From Sporosarcina gallistercoris (GTDB lineage Bacteria; Bacillota; Bacilli; Bacillales_A; Planococcaceae), in NCBI RefSeq assembly GCF_014836415.1, contig NZ_JACSQY010000001.1:558001-622000 (forward strand): a stretch of 64,000 nt of DNA, given 5' to 3'. Shown here one piece after another: positions 35,592-44,136 of this stretch; positions within the stretch are counted from its first letter, which is position 1, and each line of letters opens with the position of its first letter. Under the pieces are notes generated by a model, which ran no database searches, was not told where the DNA came from, and saw only the letters and a list, made by a program, of their open reading frames with translations. The translations under genes and the position numbers were made by a program.

Positions 35592-35735
35592 ATGACAGCA
35601 ACTGATACTTGGTGGGAAACAATTTTCGAAGGTAATTTGGCAGCAGGATTGAACAAAGAGCGGATGAGAGAATTAGATGAAGAACACTTCCTATATTTTA
35701 AGGACGAAGAAATTACTCAAGAGGTTGTCAACTGA
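35592..35735 (+). CDS. Small acidic protein, hypothetical
   Basis: 47 aa from the ATG at 35592 with GGGAGG 7 nt upstream; the open frame starts 15 codons earlier but the ribosome binding site decides for this ATG. It is acidic (many Glu/Asp), with an aromatic N-terminal patch ('DTWWETIFEG') and no membrane segment. I do not recognise it. A strong terminator lies 54 nt downstream, so it is a monocistronic gene. The Spo0A box upstream suggests a role around the onset of sporulation or stationary phase (inference). Confidence 0.65.
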   Translation: MTATDTWWETIFEGNLAAGLNKERMRELDEEHFLYFKDEEITQEVVN

Positions 35736-35788
35736 TTTTGAAGACGCAGCTTACCCATCGATCTTTTCAAAATGACAGCGGTACATAG

Positions 35789-35832
35789 AACAGCTTTTCT
35801 TTTTCAGAACCCGAAAAAGAAAAGCTGTTTTT
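35789..35832 (+). terminator. Intrinsic terminator of the 47-aa gene
   Basis: A perfect 17-bp stem AACAGCTTTTCTTTTTC / GAAAAAGAAAAGCTGTT with a short loop, followed by TTT. Confidence 0.88.
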
Positions 35833-35945
35833 GTTCGCCTAAAAATGGACCTCTTTGTCACTTCTGTAATCCTCACAACTCTCCGATTTAACTAAAAAAC
35901 TCTATATTTCAAATAACTTTATCAAGCAAATTAGTATTCATTTTA

Positions 35946-35962
35946 CACCCATTAAATGGGTG
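35946..35962. promoter_or_regulatory. 17-bp palindrome upstream of qoxABCD
   Basis: CACCCATT-A-AATGGGTG is a perfect inverted repeat about 75 bp upstream of the candidate qox -35. The binding protein is unknown. The rest of the 350-bp gap holds promoters but no gene. Confidence 0.45.
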
Positions 35963-36026
35963 ACGCAAGTTGTTCGCTCATGAATCCGAACAGATAAGAA
36001 CCTTTTGTGAAATACTCACTTGAGCA

Positions 36027-36055
36027 TTGTATTCTTCGTTCCCCGGTACTATTAT
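36027..36055 (+). promoter_or_regulatory. Candidate promoter of qoxABCD
   Basis: -35 TTGTAT (36027-36032), 17-bp spacer, -10 TATTAT (36050-36055). A second -10-like TATAAT at 36105-36110 lacks a good -35. Confidence 0.5.
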
Positions 36056-36184
36056 AAAGTTCGCAAGGCAGTCGTTTACATTTTCTTGAAAAATACAGAC
36101 CGTTTATAATTATTAGAATATATTTTAACGGCTAAATAAAACGACTGTCACTGTTACCATTTCACCCTTGAGAGGAGTTCTATC

Positions 36185-37108
36185 ATGAAGAAAAAGTGGA
36201 TAGCCCTAATGCTATTTTCTCTTACAGCTGTTTTCCTTGCCGGTTGTGACAACCCACTGCTCATATTCGATCCAAAAGGTCCGCAAGCTAAGACTTTGTC
36301 GGATACTATCCTGTTCTCTATCGCGATAATGGCAGGCATCCTTTTCGTCGTTTATGTGCTATATACAGTTGTATTAGTGAAGTACCGTGCTTCAAAACTG
36401 GACGAAGATTACGAACCGCCTCACGAAGAAGGCAACAAATGGTTAGAAATTATTTGGACAACAATACCGGTTATCATCGTAATTGTCCTATCTGTTGTTA
36501 CTGTGTCTTCAACGAGTAAAGTGGAACAAAAATCTGTCGCCTACGCAGATGAACAACCTATCGTAATTTACGCTTCTTCTTCCAACTGGAAATGGCATTT
36601 CAGTTACCCTGAAGAAGGAATCGAAACGGTGAACTACGTAAACTTCCCAGCAAACCGTCCGATTGAATTCAGACTTTATTCTTATGGTCCGATTACAAGT
36701 TTCTGGATTCCACAGTTAGCCGGCCAAAAGTATGCGATGAGTGACATGGTTACAACCATCCATATGTCTGCTGACGTCCCCGGTTCGTTCATGGGTAAAA
36801 ACTCGAACTTCAGTGGTGAAGGATTTGCCAAAATGGAATTCGAAGCTCAATCGCTATCAGACGCTGATTATAAGGAATGGATAGATGACGTGAAAGCAAC
36901 AGCTCCTAAACTTACCGAAGACGAGTTTAACGATCTATTAAAAGCTGAACACGTCGGCCGTAAAACCTATTCTTCTAACCACCTTGAGTTCAAACCTGCT
37001 CCTGAAGGGGAGAACAGCGGACATCATCACGGTGGCTCTACTGAAACAGAAGATCAGCATGAAGGACACGAAGATATGGATATGGATATGGATCATGATG
37101 CGCACTAA
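36185..37108 (+). CDS. qoxA: Quinol oxidase aa3 subunit II
   Basis: 307 aa. Lipoprotein signal with 'FLAGC' (C21), two membrane helices (about 38-62 and 83-106) and an extracytoplasmic cupredoxin domain. The Cys and His ligands of the CuA centre are absent; the segment reads 'MGKNSNFSGEGFAKM', which marks a quinol oxidase and not a cytochrome c oxidase. Unusual is the C-terminal tail (last about 28 residues), rich in His, Met, Asp and Glu, including 'DMDMDMDHDAH', which could bind metal. First gene of qoxABCD. Confidence 0.93.
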   Translation: MKKKWIALMLFSLTAVFLAGCDNPLLIFDPKGPQAKTLSDTILFSIAIMAGILFVVYVLYTVVLVKYRASKLDEDYEPPHEEGNKWLEIIWTTIPVIIVIVLSVVTVSSTSKVEQKSVAYADEQPIVIYASSSNWKWHFSYPEEGIETVNYVNFPANRPIEFRLYSYGPITSFWIPQLAGQKYAMSDMVTTIHMSADVPGSFMGKNSNFSGEGFAKMEFEAQSLSDADYKEWIDDVKATAPKLTEDEFNDLLKAEHVGRKTYSSNHLEFKPAPEGENSGHHHGGSTETEDQHEGHEDMDMDMDHDAH

Positions 37109-37171
37109 GTGCTTGTCTAGCAAAACTAGCCTTCCATCCACGTACTTAACAAACGAAAGGAGTTCAACGAT

Positions 37172-39121
37172 ATGAAATGGGACGAATTTTTCGTAACCGG
37201 GGAACCGATGATCTACGCAGCGATGGCAAGCATTGTTGTCGTATCTCTCGCAATTCCGATTGCGCTCACATACTTTAAAAAATGGAACTGGCTTTGGACG
37301 AATTGGTTAACTACGGTTGACCATAAGAAAATCGGAGTCATGTACATTCTTGCTGCACTCCTCATGCTCTTCCGCGGAGGCGTCGATGCACTCCTGATGC
37401 GTGCTCAGACAGCGATTCCTGATAATGGATTGCTGGACGGCCAGCATTACAATGAAATTTTTACAACGCACGGGGTCATTATGATCCTGTTTATGGCAAT
37501 GCCATTCATTATCGGGTTAATGAACGTCGTGATTCCACTCCAAATCGGGGCACGCGATGTTGCATTCCCTCGTTTGAACGCAGTCAGCTTCTGGTTATTT
37601 TTCGCTGGTGCGATGCTGTTCAATATCTCATTCGTCATCGGTGGTTCACCGGATGCAGGATGGTCTGCCTACTTCCCGCTTGCGAGTCTTGAGTTCAGTC
37701 CAACTGTCGGGAATAACTATTATGCTATCGCTCTCCAAATTGCCGGGATCGGTACTTTGTTGACGGGGATCAACTTCTTAGTGACGATTCTTAAAATGCG
37801 CGCACCTGGCATGACACTTATGAAAATGCCAATGTTCACTTGGTCTGTCTTGATCACTAACGTCATTATCGTGTTTGCATTCCCTGTATTGACAGTGGCT
37901 CTTGCATTGATGACACTTGATCGGCAATTCGGCACTCAATTCTTTGCCATGCAAAATGGCGGGATGGACATGCTTTGGGCGAACCTGTTCTGGGTTTGGG
38001 GTCACCCTGAAGTATATATCGTGATCTTGCCTGCCTTCGGGATATACAGCGAAATCATTTCTGCTTTCGCCCGGAAAAACCTGTATGGCTATAAATCCAT
38101 GGTCGTCAGTATGGTCGCGATTTCACTTCTTTCGTTCGTTGTATGGGTTCACCACTTCTATACAATGGGACATGGAGTCATGGTCAACAGTGTCTTCTCG
38201 ATTACCACTATGGCCATCGCGATTCCAACCGGTGTGAAAATATTCAACTGGCTGTTCACCTTGCGTAAGGGGAAAATCAGCTTTACGACGCCGATGATGT
38301 ATGCCCTGGCATTCATTCCGATCTTCACAATCGGCGGTGTGACAGGTGTCATGCTTGCAATGGCAAGTGCTGATTACCAATATCACAATACGATGTTCTT
38401 AGTTGCCCACTTCCACTATGTACTGATTCCAGGTACGGTGTTTGCGGTCATAGCAGGGTTCCATTTCTGGTTCCCGAAAGTGTTCGGTTTCCGTCTGAAC
38501 GAAAGACTGGGAAAATGGGCATTCTGGTTTATTGCAGTCAGCTTTAACGTCACGTTCTTCCCTCTATTCATTCTTGGACTGAACGGAATGACACGACGTA
38601 TGTATACGTATTCGGAAAGTACAGGATACGGAGCGCTTAACATGTTGTCCATGGTAGGTGCACTCGGCCTGACAGTCGGGTTCATCATTCTCGTCTACAA
38701 CATTTACTACAGCGTGCGTTACAGCCCACGCGATACAAATGGCGATCCTTGGGATGCACGTTCACTTGAATGGAGCACTCACAGTCCAGTACCTGAGTAC
38801 AACTTTGCGTTAATCCCTACTGTGGATCGTTTGGACGCTCACTGGTTCTCCAAGAAAGAAGGAAAGCCGCTAACGTCTGGTAAGTATGAACCGATCCACA
38901 TGCCGAATAACAGCGGTGTACCAGTAATTATGGGAGCTGCATTCTTCTTCTGGGGCTTCTTCATGGTATTCAGTTGGTGGATTCCGGCTATCGTCTTCGG
39001 AGTAGTGATTTTAGGTACGTTGGCTTACCGCACATTCGAGAAAGATCATGGTCACTACATTTCTGTGGAAGAAATAGAGAGAACAGAAAATGCATTGCGA
39101 GGTGAACAGCATGAAAATTGA
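37172..39121 (+). CDS. qoxB: Quinol oxidase aa3 subunit I
   Basis: 649 aa with about 14-15 membrane helices. Haem-copper oxidase signatures: 'WGHPEVYIVILP' (CuB His cross-linked to Tyr), 'VHHFYTMG' (two CuB His) and 'HFHYVLIPG' (haem ligands). It reduces O2 to water using electrons from menaquinol and pumps protons (known). AAAGGAG lies 9 nt before the ATG. It overlaps qoxC by 11 nt. Confidence 0.96.
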   Translation: MKWDEFFVTGEPMIYAAMASIVVVSLAIPIALTYFKKWNWLWTNWLTTVDHKKIGVMYILAALLMLFRGGVDALLMRAQTAIPDNGLLDGQHYNEIFTTHGVIMILFMAMPFIIGLMNVVIPLQIGARDVAFPRLNAVSFWLFFAGAMLFNISFVIGGSPDAGWSAYFPLASLEFSPTVGNNYYAIALQIAGIGTLLTGINFLVTILKMRAPGMTLMKMPMFTWSVLITNVIIVFAFPVLTVALALMTLDRQFGTQFFAMQNGGMDMLWANLFWVWGHPEVYIVILPAFGIYSEIISAFARKNLYGYKSMVVSMVAISLLSFVVWVHHFYTMGHGVMVNSVFSITTMAIAIPTGVKIFNWLFTLRKGKISFTTPMMYALAFIPIFTIGGVTGVMLAMASADYQYHNTMFLVAHFHYVLIPGTVFAVIAGFHFWFPKVFGFRLNERLGKWAFWFIAVSFNVTFFPLFILGLNGMTRRMYTYSESTGYGALNMLSMVGALGLTVGFIILVYNIYYSVRYSPRDTNGDPWDARSLEWSTHSPVPEYNFALIPTVDRLDAHWFSKKEGKPLTSGKYEPIHMPNNSGVPVIMGAAFFFWGFFMVFSWWIPAIVFGVVILGTLAYRTFEKDHGHYISVEEIERTENALRGEQHEN

Positions 39122-39707
39122 TCACTCAGTACCTATGGAATATAGTACAGATGAAAACAAGATGAAGATCCTTGGATTCTGGATCTTCTTGGGGGCGGAA
39201 ATCGCCCTCTTCTCCACTTTGTTTGCCGTGTACTTCACACTGCAAAACAATACAAAAGTGGGACCCACTGCTTCGGATCTCTTCCATCTGACACCGGTCA
39301 TGATCGAAACTATCCTCTTATTGTCAAGCAGTTTCACGATCGGGTTAGGAATTCACGCAATGCGTCTTGGTTTGAAGAAACCGATGATGACGTTCTTCGG
39401 TATTACGCTAGCGCTTGGTGCTGCATTCCTCGGTGTAGAAGTTTATGAATTCGTCACGTATGTTGGCGAAGGAGCAACCATTCAGACGAGCGGATTCCTA
39501 TCTGCCCTCTTCACACTTCTAGGTACTCACGGATTGCACGTTACATTCGGTCTGTTCTGGGGCGGCGCGATTTTAGTACAAATCAAAAAGCGTGGCTTCA
39601 CACCGGAAACTGCGAATAAGTCGTTCATCTTCTCATTGTATTGGCACTTTCTTGACGTGGTTTGGATTTTCATCTTCAGCTTCGTCTACTTGAAAGGATT
39701 GATGTAA
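39111..39707 (+). CDS. qoxC: Quinol oxidase aa3 subunit III
   Basis: 198 aa from the ATG at 39111, with GAGGTG just upstream inside qoxB; an earlier start at 39090 is open but has no ribosome binding site. Five membrane helices, with the subunit III motifs 'GFWIFLGAEIALFSTLFAVY' and 'GTHGLHVTFGLFW'. It supports the stability of subunit I. Confidence 0.94.
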   Translation: MKIDHSVPMEYSTDENKMKILGFWIFLGAEIALFSTLFAVYFTLQNNTKVGPTASDLFHLTPVMIETILLLSSSFTIGLGIHAMRLGLKKPMMTFFGITLALGAAFLGVEVYEFVTYVGEGATIQTSGFLSALFTLLGTHGLHVTFGLFWGGAILVQIKKRGFTPETANKSFIFSLYWHFLDVVWIFIFSFVYLKGLM

Positions 39708-39708
39708 G

Positions 39709-39993
39709 ATGAAACAACTTTTCCCAGCTCAGCACGTCATGGGATTCTTGTTCTCCCTGTTACTCTCGCTAGTAGCGCTCGTTGCGGTCCTTTTTGACTT
39801 ATCATTTGTTGCCGGTATGACGATTCTAGTCGTCACTGCTTTGGTACAAGCGGGTCTGCAGCTTTTCCTATTCATGCACGTGAAGGAAAACGCAGAGAGC
39901 AAGACCTTGTATTTGAATATCCTGTATGCCTTATTCGTAGGACTTGTCACGATTTTCGGGACCTTGTTCGCGATGCAGTGGGGATATATGTGA
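39709..39993 (+). CDS. qoxD: Quinol oxidase aa3 subunit IV
   Basis: 94 aa with three membrane helices and the conserved 'LQLFLFMHV' segment of subunit IV. It starts one base after the qoxC stop. Assembly subunit of the oxidase; last gene of the operon, followed by a terminator. Confidence 0.92.
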   Translation: MKQLFPAQHVMGFLFSLLLSLVALVAVLFDLSFVAGMTILVVTALVQAGLQLFLFMHVKENAESKTLYLNILYALFVGLVTIFGTLFAMQWGYM

Positions 39994-40015
39994 AATAAGA
40001 TGGTACAAAACACGA

Positions 40016-40057
40016 AGCAGCCTCAAGGTCATCCAATGACTCTTGAGGCTGCTTTTT
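40016..40057 (+). terminator. Intrinsic terminator of qoxABCD
   Basis: AGCAGCCTCAAG ... CTTGAGGCTGCT with an inner GTCAT/ATGAC stem and a TTTTT tail, 22 nt after qoxD. Confidence 0.93.
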
Positions 40058-40152
40058 ATATTCAGCAATTATAAGTGAGACTGTTACTGTTACAATTTGC
40101 GTCTCGATTGCATCTTGGACCTTTCATTATTTGACTATCAAGTAATTCATAT

Positions 40153-41268
40153 TCACCCTTTAAAAAGCAAATCTGAATTGATTTCTTTAATACTACGAAC
40201 ACCCGCTAACGCCATGGTGATTTCAAGTTCGTGAAGAATCTTATGAACTACTTGCATTACTCCGACTTCCCCATTTATAGCTAGGCCATAAACGAGGGGT
40301 CTTCCTAGCAATACCGCATCTGCACCAAGTGCGAGTGCTTTAAATACATCGACACCCGATCTGATGCCACTATCCAGTAAAATAGGTATACGATCTTGAA
40401 CGATATTTTTAATATCCGGTAAAGCATCTAATGAAGCAATGCAGTGATCCAACTGTCTTCCGCCGTGATTGGAAACGATGATACCATCGACATTGTTCTC
40501 GAGTGCTAACTTCGCATCTTCGGGATGCAAGACCCCTTTCAATAATATAGGTAAACTCGTCAACTCACGTATTTTTTTCAGTTCATCCCAATCGAGTCCT
40601 GGCTGGTCGATGATGTCTATTTGTTTTTGTAATGCCGCTTTCATATCTTCTTCAGGGGAAAGATCGAGTAATGATAAAAATGCTGGATCGTTTAGGTAAT
40701 TCCCACACCCGTCCCCTTCTTCTAGTGGAGAATACTGATTGCGCGCATCAGATTCCCTGATTCCTAATACCGGGGTATCTACTGTGATGACGATTGCTGA
40801 ATAACCATTCGCTTCAGCACGTTGCACCAGGCTCCTTGTTACAATTTCTTCAGATGAACAATATAATTGAAACCACCGTGAACAACCTCCTAACTCATTC
40901 GCGATATCTTCCATCGAATAGGAGGCAGCACTGCTCACAACCAATGGGACATTGAGTTCTTTAGCGGCTCTAGCTGAGGCAAGTTCGCCCTCTGGATGAG
41001 CAATCCGTTGAACCCCAATCGGTGCAAATAAGACCGGCATAGAGAGCTTTTGATCGAACAATGTGCTAGACATATCGATTTCAGCAACATTCCGCAAGAC
41101 GCGAGGACGAATCTTCCATTTCGAAAAAGCAAGCAGATTCTCTTGCATCGTCGCTTCGCTGCCCGCACCTCTTGCAATATAGTCGAAGGCTTCACTCCTG
41201 ATTTTTTCGAATGCTTTTCTTTCTAACAAACTTTCGAATTCTGGTTGTATATCTGCTGCAGTGATCAT
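40153..41268 (-). CDS. FMN-dependent alpha-hydroxyacid oxidase (lactate oxidase / monooxygenase-like)
   Basis: 371 aa TIM-barrel flavoprotein. The active-site motif 'SNHGGRQLD' (His and Arg, about 268-276), the lysine in 'ILLKGVLHPED' and the FMN motif 'DSGIRSGVDV ... LGRPLVYG' are all present. The family oxidises L-lactate, glycolate or related 2-hydroxyacids. It is the last gene after yjiH and gabT, with an 85-nt gap that contains a stable hairpin. GGAGG lies 8 nt before the ATG. The substrate is not decided by the sequence; a lactate-type enzyme is the best guess. Confidence 0.87.
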   Translation of the reverse strand: MITAADIQPEFESLLERKAFEKIRSEAFDYIARGAGSEATMQENLLAFSKWKIRPRVLRNVAEIDMSSTLFDQKLSMPVLFAPIGVQRIAHPEGELASARAAKELNVPLVVSSAASYSMEDIANELGGCSRWFQLYCSSEEIVTRSLVQRAEANGYSAIVITVDTPVLGIRESDARNQYSPLEEGDGCGNYLNDPAFLSLLDLSPEEDMKAALQKQIDIIDQPGLDWDELKKIRELTSLPILLKGVLHPEDAKLALENNVDGIIVSNHGGRQLDHCIASLDALPDIKNIVQDRIPILLDSGIRSGVDVFKALALGADAVLLGRPLVYGLAINGEVGVMQVVHKILHELEITMALAGVRSIKEINSDLLFKG

Positions 41269-41300
41269 ATTCCTTTCCTCCTCATCTGCTAAAAGGTTAA

Positions 41301-41348
41301 GAGCTTTATCAACTTCAGCAACTCCTTCTAACCGGGCTGATAAAGCTC
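41301..41348. other. Intercistronic hairpin between yjiH and the oxidase gene
   Basis: Perfect 11-bp arms GAGCTTTATCA / TGATAAAGCTC enclose 26 nt. A T-run follows on the plus strand only, opposite to the genes around it. On the coding (minus) strand there is no good U-tract, so it may be an RNA processing or attenuation element, or a terminator of antisense transcripts. Confidence 0.55.
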
Positions 41349-41353
41349 ATTTT

Positions 41354-42724
41354 TTAGTTAAAAACAAATAGATGGGCAATTAATACAATAATCGGCAGTG
41401 TAATAATGGTCCGTTGAATGAAGATGATAAATAATTCCACGAATGATACCGGTATATTCGATCGCAAAATCAGAATTCCGATTTCAGACATATATACTAG
41501 CTGTGTTAATGAGAGCGCCGCCACAACGAACCGGGTGATTTCCGCTTCAATCGATCCTCCAATTACTGCCGGTAAGAACATATCTGCAAACCCAACCAAC
41601 ATCGTCGGTGCAGCCTCCGCAGCTTGTGGCAGTTGCATGAGTTCAAGTAACGGAACGAGTGGATACGATATAATGTTAAACACAGGTGTAAACTCTGCAA
41701 CGATGAGTGCAAGTGCACCCAAACTCATGACAAGAGGGATCAGCCCTAACCATATATCCATCACGGTCTCGACACCATCTTTTATCAAGCCAATCGGACT
41801 TTTCGCCGTGCTCGCCTTATCCAGCGCTTGCTTCCATCCCCATTGGAGATTGGATACGCCGTCCGGCTGAGTTTCATCGATTCGTTGACCGACTGGCTCG
41901 TAATAGGTGTCAGCCTTGCGGGACAATGGCGGGATTCGGGGCATAATGATTGCCGCAATCACACTTGCAATAGAGACAGTAATATAAAACGGAACGAACA
42001 AATGCCCGATTTTCGCAACGTTTGCAACCACTAGCGAAAAAGCTACTGAAGCAATTGAAAACGTAGTAGCAATGACAGCAGCTTCCCGTTTCGTATAGTA
42101 CCCTTCATCGTATTGCTTCATAGTCACTAGCACACCAACAGTTCCTGCGCCCATCCATGAAGCCATCGTATCAATGGAAGAGCGGCCCGGGAGAGTAAAT
42201 AACGGTCGCATCACTTTCTTTAACAGCGCGCCGACAAATTCCATCAAACCGAATTCAACTAAGAGCGGAAGTAAAATACCTGCAAACAAGAACCATGTAA
42301 GCAGAACAGGCGCTAGGTCAAAGAGTACGACCCCGCCCGTATTGCGGGAAGCTATGAATTCCGGCCCGATTTCAAAGAAAGTCATCACTCCGACTGCCAG
42401 ACCGAAGACGCGCATCGTAATTCCGAACCAACCGACTTGGAATATATTTTTCAAGAAAGGGCGATCAATTATCACTCTCGGCTTGAAAGTTACTGTGATT
42501 AGCGTCAGTGCAACTGTAACAGTCAACAAGACTAAAATGAAATGTGGAATGTAGTCCCCTGCACTTTCCAGAAGAAATGACGCCAGGACCCCAACTCCGA
42601 TTGTCACTTCTCCATTCACTTTGATTGGTACTAAAAATAGTAATACACCTATGAGCGATGGAATAAGAAACTTCCAAACAGCATTTTTCGAACTTGTCTT
42701 CTCCCCTTTAAACGCAACGGACAT
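41354..42724 (-). CDS. YjiH-family membrane protein (nucleoside-recognition/Gate domains)
   Basis: 456 aa with about ten or more membrane helices and two Gate-type repeats ('GRSSIDTMASWMGAGTVGVLVT', cited in part, and 'MLVGFADMFLPAVIGGSIEA'). Length and pattern fit the YjiH family of uncharacterised membrane proteins. It starts 13 nt after gabT with AAAGGGGG in between, so it is cotranscribed. Transport of the aminotransferase substrate is a reasonable inference, not shown. Confidence 0.8.
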   Translation of the reverse strand: MSVAFKGEKTSSKNAVWKFLIPSLIGVLLFLVPIKVNGEVTIGVGVLASFLLESAGDYIPHFILVLLTVTVALTLITVTFKPRVIIDRPFLKNIFQVGWFGITMRVFGLAVGVMTFFEIGPEFIASRNTGGVVLFDLAPVLLTWFLFAGILLPLLVEFGLMEFVGALLKKVMRPLFTLPGRSSIDTMASWMGAGTVGVLVTMKQYDEGYYTKREAAVIATTFSIASVAFSLVVANVAKIGHLFVPFYITVSIASVIAAIIMPRIPPLSRKADTYYEPVGQRIDETQPDGVSNLQWGWKQALDKASTAKSPIGLIKDGVETVMDIWLGLIPLVMSLGALALIVAEFTPVFNIISYPLVPLLELMQLPQAAEAAPTMLVGFADMFLPAVIGGSIEAEITRFVVAALSLTQLVYMSEIGILILRSNIPVSFVELFIIFIQRTIITLPIIVLIAHLFVFN

Positions 42725-42737
42725 AGCTTTTCCCCCT

Positions 42738-44057
42738 TTAGTGTGATGCAGTTTGAATTGCAGTTTTCAACACGTCAAGTCCAATATCGATTTGCTCCTT
42801 CGAAATCGTAAGTGGCGGAATCATTCGAATCACTTCACCTGAATTTCCGCATAGATAGAAGAGCACGCCATCAGCCAAACACTTATCGAGAACGTCCATC
42901 ACTACTTCCCCAGAGGCTTCTCCTGTAATCGGGTCACCTAATTCGATACCAATCATAAGTCCGACTCCCCGTACATCGCGAATCATAGGGAACTCTTCCT
43001 TCATGGAAAGCAATTTAGCCATTGCATAGGCGCCCATCTCTTGTGCGTTATTTAGCAACTGCTCTTCTTTAATAATCTCTAAAGAAGCAAGTGCCGCAGA
43101 ACAGGCAATTGGATTACCGCCAAATGTTGTACCGTGTGATCCGAGCGGCCATTGATCCATCAGTTCTTTTGAAGCAATCGTTGCACTTAGTGGTAATCCT
43201 GCGCCAATTCCTTTGGCCACCGCCATGATATCCGGTGTCACGCCAAACGTTTGAGCAGCGAACCAATTCCCCGTCCGGCCGAATCCAGTTTGGACTTCAT
43301 CGAAGATAAGTAAAATTCCATGGCGATCACAGATTTCCCGTATTTTCTTAAGCCAGGATGCGGGAGGGATAATATAACCTCCCTCACCGAGAATCGGTTC
43401 AATAATCATACATGCAACTTCTTCCGGATCAACTTGATGGCTGAATAACTCCTTGACGTCCCGCTCTAGCTTGTCAGCAAAAAAGATATCGGGATCCGCT
43501 CCTTCAGGTAAATATTCAGGGAGTGCATAAGGCAGCTGGTAGGATAACCATGAAGGCTGAAGATGCTTCCTGTATTTACTCTTTGAAGTTGTTACACTAA
43601 GCGCTCCAATCGACCGGCCATGAAAACATCCAGTAAAAGAAACAACATAAGGTCGTTTCGTTACATACTTCGCAAGCTTGAGCGCTCCTTCAATCGCTTC
43701 TGTGCCGCTGTTTGCAAAAAAGAAATTATCAAGTTTTGGGGGCAATATTTTTTGCAACTCTGCAGCCAATCTCAAAATCGACTCATAGATAATGACACCG
43801 GACGGTCCGTGGATTAAATGATCTGCACTATCTTTAATGGCTTGCACAACTTTCGGATGTCGATGCCCTACATTTTCAACTGCTATTCCTGAAGTGAAAT
43901 CCAAGTATTCTCTCCCATCAACGCCGTAGTAATAACACCCTTCCGCTTTTGTCACAGGCAAGTTCGGGTGATCTTTAGCCATACTCGGTGCAAGAAAGTT
44001 TCCAATCGAATCCACCATGTGTACCCAGTCTTGCTCTCTGTCTGTCTGGTTCTGCAT
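42738..44057 (-). CDS. Class III pyridoxal-phosphate aminotransferase (4-aminobutyrate aminotransferase-like)
   Basis: 439 aa. The PLP-binding lysine lies in '[13 protein letters not shown]' (about residue 281), and the Asp that holds the pyridine ring in '[13 protein letters not shown]'. '[17 protein letters not shown]' and 'GCFHGRS' are the phosphate and ring contacts. The closest well-known enzymes are GABA and ornithine-type omega-aminotransferases. The PAS regulator gene lies directly upstream on the same strand. GGAGGTC lies 7 nt before the ATG. Confidence 0.87.
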   Translation of the reverse strand: MQNQTDREQDWVHMVDSIGNFLAPSMAKDHPNLPVTKAEGCYYYGVDGREYLDFTSGIAVENVGHRHPKVVQAIKDSADHLIHGPSGVIIYESILRLAAELQKILPPKLDNFFFANSGTEAIEGALKLAKYVTKRPYVVSFTGCFHGRSIGALSVTTSKSKYRKHLQPSWLSYQLPYALPEYLPEGADPDIFFADKLERDVKELFSHQVDPEEVACMIIEPILGEGGYIIPPASWLKKIREICDRHGILLIFDEVQTGFGRTGNWFAAQTFGVTPDIMAVAKGIGAGLPLSATIASKELMDQWPLGSHGTTFGGNPIACSAALASLEIIKEEQLLNNAQEMGAYAMAKLLSMKEEFPMIRDVRGVGLMIGIELGDPITGEASGEVVMDVLDKCLADGVLFYLCGNSGEVIRMIPPLTISKEQIDIGLDVLKTAIQTASH

Positions 44058-44113
44058 AAAATGACCTCCAAGTAATAGTTTAAAAAGTTATATTGTATAA
44101 AAATATATCATAA

Positions 44114-44127
44114 TGAATATTTATGCA
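44114..44127. promoter_or_regulatory. Candidate operator upstream of the aminotransferase gene
   Basis: Near-perfect inverted repeat TGAATA-TT-TATGCA (one mismatch) lies in the 79-bp AT-rich gap between the regulator and aminotransferase genes. No GG-N10-GC sigma-54 promoter is seen in the gap. Confidence 0.4.
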
Positions 44128-44136
44128 ATATGTAAA

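Noticed and set aside
36005..36021. Rex-like site TTGTGA-N5-TCACTT upstream of qox
   Set aside because: The second half-site is poor and the spacing is one base short of the Rex consensus; kept out as a feature.
36069..36082. cre-like site upstream of qox
   Set aside because: One fixed position of the consensus is wrong and the site does not overlap a clear promoter.
44058..44136. Sigma-54 promoter before the aminotransferase gene
   Set aside because: Looked for GG-N10-GC on the minus strand; only TTGCAT is present without a GG at the right distance.
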